From: Klebsiella aerogenes KCTC 2190 | Lineage (GTDB): Bacteria > Pseudomonadota > Gammaproteobacteria > Enterobacterales > Enterobacteriaceae | Length of the DNA stretch: 64,000 nt | Direction of reading: 5' to 3' | Assembly: GCF_000215745.1 (NCBI RefSeq) | Contig: NC_015663.1 | Coordinates: forward strand, 2,418,001 to 2,482,000 | Part shown: positions 29,974 to 39,129 of the stretch, in pieces | How the letters are laid out: every line of letters begins with the position of its first letter | How positions within the stretch are numbered: the stretch's first letter is position 1 | Made by a program: the position numbers and the translations under genes | The notes under the pieces: generated by a model | Seen by the model: the letters and a program-made list of their open reading frames with translations, nothing else | Told to the model about the DNA's origin: nothing | Databases searched by the model: none

Positions 29974-32571
29974 GTGCTAGAAGAATACCGTAAGCACGTA
30001 GCTGAGCGTGCCGCCATGGGGATTGTTGCCAAACCCTTAGACGCAACCCAAATGGCCGCGCTGGTAGAACTGCTGAAAAACCCGCCCGCGGGTGAAGATG
30101 AATTCCTGTTAGATCTGCTTACCAACCGTGTACCGCCGGGCGTCGATGAAGCCGCCTATGTTAAAGCCGGATTCCTTGCCGCTATCGCTAAAGGCGAAGC
30201 GACCTCCCCACTGGTTACCCCTGAAAAAGCCGTTGAACTGCTGGGCACCATGCAGGGCGGTTACAATATTCATCCCCTGATTGAAGCGCTGGAAGATGCC
30301 AAACTGGCGCCGATTGCGGCGAAAGCGCTGTCCCATACCCTGCTGATGTTCGATAACTTCTATGACGTAGAAGAGAAAGCCAAAGCGGGTAATGAATACG
30401 CTAAACAGGTTATGCAATCCTGGGCTGACGCCGAGTGGTTCCTGAACCGTCCGCAACTGGCGGAAAAAATTACCGTTACCGTCTTCAAAGTTACCGGCGA
30501 AACCAATACCGATGACTTGTCTCCGGCGCCTGATGCCTGGTCCCGTCCGGATATCCCACTGCACGCTCTGGCGATGCTGAAAAACGCGCGTGAAGGTATT
30601 GAGCCGGATCAGCCGGGCGCAGTCGGTCCGATTAAACAAATTGAAGCGCTGCAGCAGAAAGGCTTCCCGCTGGCCTACGTTGGCGACGTTGTCGGTACCG
30701 GTTCTTCGCGTAAATCCGCCACCAACTCGGTGCTGTGGTTCATGGGCGACGATATCCCGAACGTACCGAACAAGCGCGGCGGCGGCCTGTGCCTGGGCGG
30801 CAAAATTGCGCCTATCTTCTTCAATACCATGGAAGATGCGGGCGCGCTGCCTATTGAAGTGGACGTGAGCAACCTGAACATGGGCGACGTCATTGACGTT
30901 TACCCGTTCAAAGGCGAAGTGCGTAACCACGAAACCAACGAGCTGTTGGCAAGCTTCGAACTGAAAACCGATGTACTGATCGACGAAGTGCGCGCCGGTG
31001 GCCGTATTCCGCTGATCATTGGTCGCGGACTGACGACCAAAGCGCGCGAAGCGCTGGGTCTGCCGCACAGCGACGTCTTCCGTCATGCGAAAGATGTGGC
31101 GGAAAGCAACCGCGGCTTCTCTCTGGCGCAGAAAATGGTTGGCCGCGCCTGCGGCGTTGCCGGTATCCGTCCGGGCGCTTATTGCGAGCCGAAAATGACC
31201 TCCGTCGGTTCTCAGGACACCACCGGTCCAATGACCCGCGATGAGCTGAAAGACCTGGCGTGCCTGGGCTTCTCCGCTGACCTGGTGATGCAGTCCTTCT
31301 GTCACACTGCAGCCTATCCGAAGCCGGTTGACGTCACCACGCACCACACTCTGCCGGACTTCATCATGAACCGCGGCGGTGTTTCACTGCGTCCGGGCGA
31401 TGGCGTTATCCACTCCTGGCTGAACCGTATGCTGCTGCCTGATACCGTAGGTACCGGCGGCGACTCCCATACCCGATTCCCGATTGGTATCTCCTTCCCG
31501 GCGGGCTCAGGTCTGGTGGCCTTCGCCGCCGCGACCGGCGTGATGCCGCTGGATATGCCGGAATCAGTACTGGTGCGCTTCAAAGGTAAAATGCAGCCGG
31601 GTATTACCCTGCGCGACCTGGTTCACGCCATCCCGCTGTATGCTATCAAGCAGGGCCTGCTGACCGTTGAGAAGAAAGGGAAGAAAAACATCTTCTCTGG
31701 CCGCATCCTTGAAATCGAAGGTCTGCCGGATCTGAAAGTCGAGCAGGCATTTGAACTGACCGATGCTTCCGCCGAGCGTTCTGCTGCTGGTTGTACCATC
31801 AAGCTGAACAAAGAGCCGATCGTCGAGTATCTGAACTCCAACATCGTCCTGCTGAAGTGGATGATCGCGGAAGGTTACGGCGATCGCCGTACGCTGGAGC
31901 GCCGTATCCAGGGCATGGAAAAATGGCTGGCGGATCCGCAACTGCTGGAAGCCGACGCTGATGCGGAATACGCGGCAGTGATCGACATCGATCTGGCGGA
32001 TATCAAAGAGCCTATTCTGTGCGCTCCGAACGATCCGGACGATGCGCGTCTGCTGTCAGACGTGCAGGGCGAGAAGATCGACGAAGTGTTTATCGGTTCC
32101 TGCATGACCAACATTGGCCACTTCCGTGCTGCCGGTAAACTGCTGGACAGCCACAAAGGCCAACTGCCGACTCGCCTGTGGGTGGCGCCGCCAACCCGTA
32201 TGGATGCCGCGCAGTTGACTGAAGAAGGCTACTACAGCGTGTTTGGTAAGAGCGGCGCGCGTATCGAAATCCCTGGCTGTTCCCTGTGTATGGGCAACCA
32301 GGCGCGCGTGGCTGACGGCGCGACGGTCGTGTCGACCTCTACCCGTAACTTCCCGAACCGTTTAGGTACCGGCGCCAACGTCTATCTGGCCTCTGCCGAA
32401 CTGGCGGCGGTCGCTTCTCTGCTGGGCAAACTGCCGACGCCGGAAGAGTATCAGACCTTCGTCGCTCAGGTTGATAAGACGGCGGAAGATACCTATCGCT
32501 ACCTGAACTTTAACCAGCTGGATCAGTACACTGAAAAAGCTGACGGCGTGATCTTCCAGACCGCCGTGTAA
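29974..32571 (+). CDS. acnB: Bifunctional aconitate hydratase B / 2-methylisocitrate dehydratase AcnB
   Basis: Main TCA-cycle aconitase, interconverting citrate and isocitrate through a 4Fe-4S cluster; the apo-form binds mRNA. I place the start at GTG 29974 (encoding [14 protein letters not shown]), with GAGGAG 8 bases upstream, giving 865 residues as in E. coli; the longer open frame upstream covers the leader and promoter. The cluster cysteines are in GSCMTN and GCSLCMGN. Translation reads without interruption. Confidence 0.98.
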   Translation: MLEEYRKHVAERAAMGIVAKPLDATQMAALVELLKNPPAGEDEFLLDLLTNRVPPGVDEAAYVKAGFLAAIAKGEATSPLVTPEKAVELLGTMQGGYNIHPLIEALEDAKLAPIAAKALSHTLLMFDNFYDVEEKAKAGNEYAKQVMQSWADAEWFLNRPQLAEKITVTVFKVTGETNTDDLSPAPDAWSRPDIPLHALAMLKNAREGIEPDQPGAVGPIKQIEALQQKGFPLAYVGDVVGTGSSRKSATNSVLWFMGDDIPNVPNKRGGGLCLGGKIAPIFFNTMEDAGALPIEVDVSNLNMGDVIDVYPFKGEVRNHETNELLASFELKTDVLIDEVRAGGRIPLIIGRGLTTKAREALGLPHSDVFRHAKDVAESNRGFSLAQKMVGRACGVAGIRPGAYCEPKMTSVGSQDTTGPMTRDELKDLACLGFSADLVMQSFCHTAAYPKPVDVTTHHTLPDFIMNRGGVSLRPGDGVIHSWLNRMLLPDTVGTGGDSHTRFPIGISFPAGSGLVAFAAATGVMPLDMPESVLVRFKGKMQPGITLRDLVHAIPLYAIKQGLLTVEKKGKKNIFSGRILEIEGLPDLKVEQAFELTDASAERSAAGCTIKLNKEPIVEYLNSNIVLLKWMIAEGYGDRRTLERRIQGMEKWLADPQLLEADADAEYAAVIDIDLADIKEPILCAPNDPDDARLLSDVQGEKIDEVFIGSCMTNIGHFRAAGKLLDSHKGQLPTRLWVAPPTRMDAAQLTEEGYYSVFGKSGARIEIPGCSLCMGNQARVADGATVVSTSTRNFPNRLGTGANVYLASAELAAVASLLGKLPTPEEYQTFVAQVDKTAEDTYRYLNFNQLDQYTEKADGVIFQTAV

Positions 32572-32615
32572 TCCGTTCGGTCAGCCCGGCTGACCGTTTG
32601 GCTACAAACTCTCCA

Positions 32616-32655
32616 ATGCCCGCTGAACATTGCATCAGCGGGCATTTTTATTTTT
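32616..32655 (+). terminator. Intrinsic terminator after acnB
   Basis: ATGCCCGCTGA (32616-32626) pairs with TCAGCGGGCAT (32635-32645), 8-base loop, followed by TTTTATTTTT. Confidence 0.88.
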
Positions 32656-32757
32656 AAACCTCCCACCCGTTGCGCTTTTTTTCTTCCTGTCTGCTGCGAT
32701 AATTAGGTTATGGGTACAGTGCAGCGGTGACGCATTGCCCTTGCAGAGGAAAAGATT

Positions 32758-33120
32758 ATGGATTACGAATTTCTGCGCGATATTACCGGTGTGGTAAAGG
32801 TGCGAATGTCGATGGACCACGAGGCGATTGGTCACTGGTTCAACGAAGAGGTGAAAGATAACCTGGCCCTTCTGGATGAAGTGGAACAGGCAGCGCGCAC
32901 CGTGAAAGGCAGTGAACGTTCCTGGCAGCGGGCCGGCCATGAATATACGTTGTGGCTGGATGGCGAAGAAGTGATGATCCGTGCCAACCAACTGGAATTT
33001 TCCGGCGATGAAATGGAAGAGGGGATGAATTACTACGACGAAGAGAGCCTCTCTCTTTGCGGCGTGGAGGATTTCCTGCAGGTGGTTGCCGCATACCGTG
33101 AATTTATGCAGCAGCGTTAA
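32758..33120 (+). CDS. yacL: UPF0231 family protein YacL
   Basis: Conserved enterobacterial protein of 120 residues, same length as E. coli YacL and nearly identical ([38 protein letters not shown]). It is acidic, has no signal peptide or membrane segment, and its function is not established. AGAGGAAAAG precedes the ATG. It stands alone between acnB and convergent speD. Confidence 0.95.
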   Translation: MDYEFLRDITGVVKVRMSMDHEAIGHWFNEEVKDNLALLDEVEQAARTVKGSERSWQRAGHEYTLWLDGEEVMIRANQLEFSGDEMEEGMNYYDEESLSLCGVEDFLQVVAAYREFMQQR

Positions 33121-33131
33121 TCATTCGTTCG

Positions 33132-33186
33132 GTGCCGGGCGGCGCGGAACCCCGTAGGCCCGGCAAGCAAAAGCGCCGCCGGGCAT
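33132..33186. repeat. REP-type palindrome between yacL and speD
   Basis: TGCCGGGCGGCGC (33133-33145) is inversely repeated, with one mismatch, at GCGCCGCCGGGCA (33173-33185), enclosing CCGTAGGCCCGGCAAGC, which has the REP-unit end. It lies between convergent genes and can act as a bidirectional 3'-end structure. Confidence 0.7.
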
Positions 33187-33194
33187 TTCAGTCA

Positions 33195-33989
33195 TTACAC
33201 CGCAGGGATATTGCGGGCGTAATAAATTTCCCGCATCTCTTTCCACAGCAGGTCGGTAATCACCTTGCGCTCTTGTTCGCTTAACTCTTCCGGTTTGGTG
33301 TGGAACATGTAGTGTTTCAGATCGAACTCTTTCAGCATCATTTTGGTATGGAACATATTTTCCTGATAGACGTTCACGTCCACCATGTCATAGAGCGACT
33401 TCATATCTTCTGACATGAAGTTCTGAATAGAGTTGATTTCATGATCGATAAAATGCTTCATGCCGTTGATATCACGGGTGAAACCACGCACGCGATAATC
33501 AATGGTTACGATATCGGATTCCAGTTGGTGAATCAGGTAGTTCAGCGCCTTCAGCGGTGAAATCACTCCACAGGTGGAGACTTCAATATCGGCGCGGAAG
33601 GTGCACAGACCGCCTTCCGGATGGCTTTCCGGATAGGTATGCACGCAGATGTGGCTTTTATCGAGATGTGCGACCACGGTCTCAGGCAGCGGGCCCGGAT
33701 GCTCGCTCTGATCGATAAGCTGCGGATCGATAGGCTCTTCGCTAACCAAAATGGTGACGCTTGCGCCCTGCGGTTCATAATCCTGGCGTGCGATGTTGAG
33801 TATGTTGGCGCCAATGATTGAACAGGTCTCGGAGAGGATTTCCGTCAGGCGGTTGGCATTATAGAGTTCATCGATATAGGCGATATAGCCATCGCGCTCT
33901 TCGGCGGTTTTAGCGTAGCAGATATCGTAAATACAAAAACTCAGGCTTTTAGTCAGGTTGTTGAAGCCGTGCAGCTTAAGCTTTTTCAA
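33195..33989 (-). CDS. speD: S-adenosylmethionine decarboxylase proenzyme SpeD
   Basis: Pyruvoyl enzyme making decarboxylated SAM, the aminopropyl donor for spermidine. It has 264 residues as in E. coli. Self-cleavage occurs at K111-S112 in [15 protein letters not shown], where Ser becomes the pyruvoyl group. It is second in the speE-speD operon, 24 bp after speE, with AGGAGGT just upstream of the start. Confidence 0.98.
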   Translation of the reverse strand: MKKLKLHGFNNLTKSLSFCIYDICYAKTAEERDGYIAYIDELYNANRLTEILSETCSIIGANILNIARQDYEPQGASVTILVSEEPIDPQLIDQSEHPGPLPETVVAHLDKSHICVHTYPESHPEGGLCTFRADIEVSTCGVISPLKALNYLIHQLESDIVTIDYRVRGFTRDINGMKHFIDHEINSIQNFMSEDMKSLYDMVDVNVYQENMFHTKMMLKEFDLKHYMFHTKPEELSEQERKVITDLLWKEMREIYYARNIPAV

Positions 33990-34013
33990 TTTGGTTCACC
34001 TCCTCGTTTCAGG

Positions 34014-34874
34014 TTAGCTGGCGGTCAGCGCGTCCAGCAGGTATTGCGGTAGCGCGAAAGCCGCGGTATGAATTGCCGGGTTGTAATAACGGCATTGCAG
34101 CCCGGCGCTATGGAAGCGGGCCTGAATAATTTCCGTCGACAAATGACGCAGGGCTTCATTATCGGTCGCCCAGGCAAAGGTCATGATACCGCCATAGTAG
34201 GTCGGGATCGCCGCCTGGTAGAAGCTGACATCGGTGAAATAGTGGCTGAGTTTGCGATGGCTGCCTACCGCTTCATCCTGCTGCAGGAAGCTTACGCCGT
34301 TCTGGGCAACGAAAATTCCGCCGGGGTTCAGGCAACGTTTACAGCCAGCATAAAACGCCGAGGTAAACAGGCTCTCACCGGGGCCGATCGGGTCAGTACA
34401 GTCGGAGATAATGACATCAAAAGTTTGTGACGTTTGGTTGACGAAGTTCACGCCGTCATCAATCACCAGCGTAAAGCGCGGGTCGTCATAGGCGCCGGCG
34501 TTATGGTTTGGAAGGTACTGGCGGCAGAACGATACCACTCCGGCGTCGATTTCCACCATGGTAATGGTTTCGATATGTTGGTGGCGGGAGACTTCACGCA
34601 GCATCGCGCCATCGCCGCCGCCGATGATCAGCACGTGCTTTGCGTGACCATGGGCCAGCAGCGGAACGTGGGTCATCATTTCATGGTAAATAAACTCATC
34701 GCGCTCGGTGGTTTGCACCACGCCATCAAGCGCCATCACGCGGCCAAATGCCGCATTTTCGAAGATGATTAAATCCTGATGATCGGTCTTCTCATGGTAC
34801 AGCACGTTATCAACGGTAAAATATTGACCAAAATGGTCGTGCAGCGTCTCATGCCACTGATTACTCTCGGCCAT
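34014..34874 (-). CDS. speE: Spermidine synthase SpeE
   Basis: Transfers the aminopropyl group from decarboxylated SAM to putrescine. It has 286 residues (E. coli 288). Visible are the motif [15 protein letters not shown] (binding of the nucleoside), [15 protein letters not shown], and the catalytic loop [16 protein letters not shown]. It is the first gene of speE-speD, preceded by AAAGGAGGAG. Confidence 0.98.
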   Translation of the reverse strand: MAESNQWHETLHDHFGQYFTVDNVLYHEKTDHQDLIIFENAAFGRVMALDGVVQTTERDEFIYHEMMTHVPLLAHGHAKHVLIIGGGDGAMLREVSRHQHIETITMVEIDAGVVSFCRQYLPNHNAGAYDDPRFTLVIDDGVNFVNQTSQTFDVIISDCTDPIGPGESLFTSAFYAGCKRCLNPGGIFVAQNGVSFLQQDEAVGSHRKLSHYFTDVSFYQAAIPTYYGGIMTFAWATDNEALRHLSTEIIQARFHSAGLQCRYYNPAIHTAAFALPQYLLDALTAS

Positions 34875-34995
34875 GGCTTACTCCTCCTTTGTTAACTTCT
34901 GTGGTGCCCACAAAGCGGGCACCCCATCATAGCCAACTATAGATAGAGATTGATATGGCGAATAGTGAACCTTCTACTGTTTGGCTGAACTCTCG

Positions 34996-36276
34996 CTAGC
35001 GTGAGGTTTTCGGCGCAGGTGTTTTGGGTTGTTGATCGCTATTGGGCCTGACGTCAACAATTCGGACGGTATACACCATCGTCGCGCCCGGCGGAATTTT
35101 TCCAGGGATCCCTTTGCTGCCGTAGGCGCGCTCCGATGGAACCACGATAGTGATGGCGCCATGGTTATTCAGGCGTTTAAGCGGTTCACGGAAGGTCACG
35201 GGATACTGACTTAGCGCCTGTGACCAGACCTTATCTTCGGCTTCCATATCGTTTATCACGGTACCGTCGATCAAGCTTTCTTTGATAACGACGGTGACGA
35301 TATCGTTTTCACCGACCTTACCTTTGCCGGGGTAATCTATGCGGCTATAGATCCCGCCTTTGAGTAGAACGCCTTTCTGCGCGGCAAATTGCTGCTGATA
35401 CTTTTTACCTTCGCGGAGGGTTTGCTGCTCAATTTTATCAATGTTTTTGTATAACTGCTGCGACACGTCGAAAAGCGCCTTATTGCGCGCTTGTTCATCC
35501 AGCGCCAGCTTACCGGCAAAAACATCGTTAATGCCCTTAATAACGGTCTCCTGTTGCAGATTTAACCCTTTCGCTGCCTGACTGGACAGCGTTTTAAGCG
35601 CATCTTGCCCTATTGATACACCGACGGAGTATGCCTGCTGCTGTGGGGCATTACTGAGGTTTAGCGCGGGTGATTTGGTTGCCGCGGTGGTGGTTTTTAC
35701 TGCGGCGAGTTCGGCGCTCAGCTTCTGCTTCTCCGCTATTGCCGCAGCCAGCTTATCGCTCAGGGCCTGCTTGTCTGTCTCCAGCGCGTTGAGCTTTACC
35801 GTTTGCGCCTGCAGAGCGGCGGCAGAGCGTTTGAGATTATCCGCGCCGTCGGCTTTTTCCTGCTGGAAGGTGAGGGCTTGCTGAACAAGCCGCTTGTTTT
35901 CCGTGTCCAGCGCGGTTATCCGGCCCTGAAGCTGTGCGATGGTTTTATTCAACGCTGAATTATCTACCGGCGCTGGCGTGACGGCGGGAGATTGTGATTT
36001 TAGCTGTGCCTGCAGCTGGCGGATGGTCTTATCTTTGTCGGCAATGAGACTTTTTTGCGCGGCCAGTTTTTTTTGCAGCGCTGCCGTGTTGTTGTCGCGG
36101 GCCCTGACGGGTTTACTGGCCTCCGGCGCCGGAGGTATTTCTTTCTTCTCTTTTTTCTCCTGCTGCTGGACATAGTTGAGAAACGCAGGCGCGCCGTCAT
36201 CCGCTTGCGCATGACCAATAAAAAGGGACGCCAGCAAAAGGAAGGCCAGCGTCATTATATTAAGGCGAATTATCAT
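34996..36276 (-). CDS. Exported FKBP-like protein with long coiled coil and altered active site
   Basis: About 426 residues from ATG 36276 (a GTG at 36288 overlapping the upstream stop as GTGA is an alternative). A signal peptide ends near HAQA. A Lys/Glu-rich segment and a long Ala/Gln/Lys coiled coil (about 65-195) lead to an FKBP N-terminal dimerisation-type domain (about 215-305) and a C-terminal FKBP domain (about 325-410). The C-terminal domain keeps the AYG and GKIPPGATMVYTV segments. Positions that are Tyr (VHYTG), Asp (FDSS) and Trp in active FKBPs are replaced (VTVVIKES, VINDM, TFREPL). It probably resides in the periplasm; isomerase activity is doubtful. No counterpart exists at this site in E. 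coli. Confidence 0.8.
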   Translation of the reverse strand: MIIRLNIMTLAFLLLASLFIGHAQADDGAPAFLNYVQQQEKKEKKEIPPAPEASKPVRARDNNTAALQKKLAAQKSLIADKDKTIRQLQAQLKSQSPAVTPAPVDNSALNKTIAQLQGRITALDTENKRLVQQALTFQQEKADGADNLKRSAAALQAQTVKLNALETDKQALSDKLAAAIAEKQKLSAELAAVKTTTAATKSPALNLSNAPQQQAYSVGVSIGQDALKTLSSQAAKGLNLQQETVIKGINDVFAGKLALDEQARNKALFDVSQQLYKNIDKIEQQTLREGKKYQQQFAAQKGVLLKGGIYSRIDYPGKGKVGENDIVTVVIKESLIDGTVINDMEAEDKVWSQALSQYPVTFREPLKRLNNHGAITIVVPSERAYGSKGIPGKIPPGATMVYTVRIVDVRPNSDQQPKTPAPKTSR

Positions 36277-36284
36277 AGCGCCTG

Positions 36285-36698
36285 TCACTTCACCGCATTA
36301 TCGCCGCGCATGACCAGACTATCGATCAGCGACTTTTCAATATCGGCGCAAAGCTTGATGGATTTAAATTGATACATGGAATCGATGCCCTGACGGGTGG
36401 GATCGGCGACTTTCGTACGCACTGAATTATATTGCGACGCCGCACCGATCAGCGCGGTGAATTCACTACCCAGTCTTGAGGCTTCTTTCGGATTAACCTC
36501 TTTTAACGAATCTAAAGCCTGGCGACAGGCATTAAGCCGCTCCTGTTCAGCGGCCAGCCGCAGCTTTTCATTCTGTTGCGCATCGGTGGCGATGGCGATT
36601 GGTGGCGTTATGGGTGTGTTAGCCTGACGATGTGCCTGGCAGCCAACTAGCATGATAAACGCGAACGGAAGTAAGCGAAAAAAAGGTGAGATATTCAA
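36285..36698 (-). CDS. Small putative lipoprotein upstream of the FKBP-like gene
   Basis: Unrecognised protein with a lipobox LVGC after a short hydrophobic stretch (SPFFRLLPFAFIMLVGC), so likely an outer- or inner-membrane lipoprotein. No ATG lies in frame before the signal; TTG at 36698 (137 residues, GGA upstream) or TTG at 36716 (143 residues) are the candidates. The mature part is helical and charged, with Cys residues in LNACRQAL and KLCADIEKSL. It abuts the FKBP-like gene, which suggests a common transcript and shared envelope role. Confidence 0.65.
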   Translation of the reverse strand: MNISPFFRLLPFAFIMLVGCQAHRQANTPITPPIAIATDAQQNEKLRLAAEQERLNACRQALDSLKEVNPKEASRLGSEFTALIGAASQYNSVRTKVADPTRQGIDSMYQFKSIKLCADIEKSLIDSLVMRGDNAVK

Positions 36699-36962
36699 AA
36701 TGTCATTCCATTGCAATAAGAGAGGTTACTGGCGATTTTAATTTTCTTGATGGCCTTTGCAATAAATGACGAGTTGAATTGTTTGCTCTTGAATGTGATT
36801 TTTACTGATAAATTAAGCTAACGGTTAATTAATAAAACTAAATAGTATCAGGGGGCGTCAAATATAAATACCGGTTAATGAATTCATATTTCGTCAATGT
36901 TAGTGGAGAGGGGGAGGCGTGAATACACAGATGCAGCCGCATCGCCGCGGCTGCAGATAGGC

Positions 36963-37310
36963 TTACTTCACATAGGCCAGCAGGCTGAGGGAGTCTCGGG
37001 CCAGAGCTTTGCATTTTTTGGCTGTTGGGATTTTGATACCGCTGAGATCGCGATAGCTGTCCTCACCTAATGCTTTCATATTAAAGCTGTCGTAGTTGCT
37101 GAGGTCCCATTGGTTTTGCTGGGCAAAAAAGACCAACGCGCGGCGAATTTGCGTATTTGGCAAATTTTGATAGCCGCAATCGTTTTTCAGGAATACAAAT
37201 ACCGCCGTTAAATCAGCCATATCTTCCGCTTCGGATTCACTTAATGCATAGCTATTGGCGGAGAGGGCGAGCAGGCTGCCAAACAGCATTGTTCTGAAAA
37301 ACGTCTTCAT
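36963..37310 (-). CDS. yacC: PulS/OutS pilotin-family protein YacC
   Basis: Small exported protein of 115 residues from the start at 37310 (MKTFFRTMLFGSLLALSANSYA), as long as E. coli YacC and very similar. The signal peptide is cleaved by type I peptidase near SYA-LS; there is no lipobox. The family PulS/OutS contains secretin pilotins, and the two cysteines (DCGYQNLP and KKCKAL) are the family pair. A pilotin role for YacC itself is not established. It lies divergent from cueO. Confidence 0.93.
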   Translation of the reverse strand: MKTFFRTMLFGSLLALSANSYALSESEAEDMADLTAVFVFLKNDCGYQNLPNTQIRRALVFFAQQNQWDLSNYDSFNMKALGEDSYRDLSGIKIPTAKKCKALARDSLSLLAYVK

Positions 37311-37390
37311 TTTTTCTACCATTGAAACACGGACAATCAAAGTTAGCATACTTCTTTACACCACGCAGAGCTTTATTCACAAGCTTCTGC

Positions 37391-37421
37391 TTGACCTTCC
37401 CGTTGCGGGAGGGTTTAAGCT
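37391..37421 (+). promoter_or_regulatory. CueR-type copper-responsive promoter of cueO
   Basis: -35 TTGACC (37391-37396) and -10-like TAAGCT (37416-37421) are 19 bp apart, the long spacing typical of MerR-family activation. The spacer holds the dyad ACCTTCC-n7-GGAGGGT (37394-37414), which matches CueR sites of copA and cueO. Confidence 0.8.
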
Positions 37422-37455
37422 TAAATATTCACCAGCAGAATAAAAGGATGTGAAA

Positions 37456-39051
37456 ATGCAACGTCGTGAATTTATCAAATTAAGCGCCGCGCTTGGCGCG
37501 GTCAGCGCCTTACCGCTCTGGAGCCGTTCGGTATTCGCTGCTGGCCGTCCGGCTTTGCCGGTCCCGGATTTATTGACCGCCGACGCGCGCAATCGCATTA
37601 CGCTGACGATTCAAGCCGGAAAGACGCAGTTTGGCCCGCATCTTGCGACGACCTGGGGTTATAACGGCAACCTCCTCGGGCCTGCGTTGAAGCTGAAGCA
37701 AGGTGAAGCGGTGACGGTAGATATTCATAACCGCCTGGCGGAGGAGACCACGGTCCACTGGCATGGGCTGGAAGTGCCTGGCGAAGTCGATGGCGGCCCG
37801 CAGGGCGTCATCGCCGCAGGAGCCTCAAGGACGGTGAGTTTTACGCCGACGCAGCGAGCGGCGACCTGCTGGTTCCATCCCCATCAGCATGGTAAAACCG
37901 GCCGTCAGGTCGCTATGGGGCTGGCGGGTTTGGTGCTGATTGAAGATGTCGAGAGCGGGCAATTACTGCTGCCGAAGCAGTGGGGAATTGATGATATTCC
38001 GGTGATCGTGCAGGACAAAAGATTCAATGCCAATGGAGAAATAGATTATCAGCTCGATATCATGAGCGCCGCCGTTGGCTGGTTTGGCGATACCCTGTTG
38101 ACGAACGGCGCGCTGTATCCCGAACACGCTCCGCCGCGCGGTTGGCTGCGCCTGCGTCTGCTTAATGGCTGTAATGCCCGCTCGCTGAATTTCGCTACCA
38201 GCGATCGCCGCCCAATGTATGTAGTAGCAAGCGACGGCGGCCTGTTGGCGGAACCGGTCAAAGTGAGCGAACTGCCGGTACTGATGGGCGAGCGCTTTGA
38301 GGTATTGATTGATACCCGCGACGGAAAGGCATTTGATCTCCTGACGCTGCCGGTGAGCCAGATGGGGATGGCGATTGCGCCATTTGATAAGCCGCAGCCG
38401 GTGCTCCGTATACAGCCGCTATTGATCCCGGCATCCGGTAAGCTACCCGATACTTTGGCGGCGATGCCCGCGCTGCCGTCACTGGAGGGACTGACGCAGC
38501 ACACGCTGCAGCTGTCGATGGATCCGATGCTCGATATGATGGGCATGCAGGCGCTGATGAAGAAATATGGCGACCAGGCGATGTCCGGTATGAACCATGG
38601 GATGATGATGGATCATGGCGACATGGGCAATATGAATCACGGTCAGATGAAGAATATGAACCATGGTGGCGGAATGGGACATGGCGCTTCATCTGATAAG
38701 GGCTTCGATTTCCATAACGCCAACCGTATCAACGGTAAAGCCTTTGATATGAATGTGCCGATGTTCGCCGCGGCCAGGGGGCAGTACGAGCGCTGGCTGA
38801 TCTCCGGCAAGGGCGACATGATGCTGCATCCTTTCCATATTCATGGCACGCAATTCCGTATTCTGAGTGAAAATGGCCAGGCGCCAGCGGCGCATCGTCG
38901 CGGCTGGAAGGATACGGTAAGAGTGGAGGGCGGGGTGAGTGAAGTGCTGGTGAAGTTCGATCATCAGGCGCCCAGAGAGTTTGCTTATATGGCGCATTGT
39001 CATCTACTGGAGCATGAAGACACCGGGATGATGTTGGGGTTCACCGTTTAG
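37456..39051 (+). CDS. cueO: Multicopper oxidase CueO
   Basis: Periplasmic cuprous oxidase for copper tolerance. Start at ATG 37456 (AAAGGA upstream) gives 531 residues. The Tat signal [10 protein letters not shown] ends near VFA. Copper ligands are visible in [33 protein letters not shown] and [14 protein letters not shown]. The methionine/histidine-rich insert (about residues 355-405, with repeated MNHG) covers the type 1 site in E. coli CueO and supplies an extra Cu(I) site. Expression is expected from the CueR promoter just upstream. Confidence 0.97.
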   Translation: MQRREFIKLSAALGAVSALPLWSRSVFAAGRPALPVPDLLTADARNRITLTIQAGKTQFGPHLATTWGYNGNLLGPALKLKQGEAVTVDIHNRLAEETTVHWHGLEVPGEVDGGPQGVIAAGASRTVSFTPTQRAATCWFHPHQHGKTGRQVAMGLAGLVLIEDVESGQLLLPKQWGIDDIPVIVQDKRFNANGEIDYQLDIMSAAVGWFGDTLLTNGALYPEHAPPRGWLRLRLLNGCNARSLNFATSDRRPMYVVASDGGLLAEPVKVSELPVLMGERFEVLIDTRDGKAFDLLTLPVSQMGMAIAPFDKPQPVLRIQPLLIPASGKLPDTLAAMPALPSLEGLTQHTLQLSMDPMLDMMGMQALMKKYGDQAMSGMNHGMMMDHGDMGNMNHGQMKNMNHGGGMGHGASSDKGFDFHNANRINGKAFDMNVPMFAAARGQYERWLISGKGDMMLHPFHIHGTQFRILSENGQAPAAHRRGWKDTVRVEGGVSEVLVKFDHQAPREFAYMAHCHLLEHEDTGMMLGFTV

Positions 39052-39093
39052 GAGTGTGCGGCCTGCCGCCCTCTCCCATAGGGGAGGGGGCAA

Positions 39094-39124
39094 ACAAAAA
39101 AACGGCAACTTTCGTTGCCGTTTT
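39094..39124. terminator. Bidirectional terminator between cueO and gcd
   Basis: AAAACGGCAAC-TTTC-GTTGCCGTTTT (39099-39124) is a perfect 11-bp stem. The minus strand continues with a long T-run (39094-39102), making it strong for gcd. Confidence 0.85.
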
Positions 39125-39129
39125 GCGTT

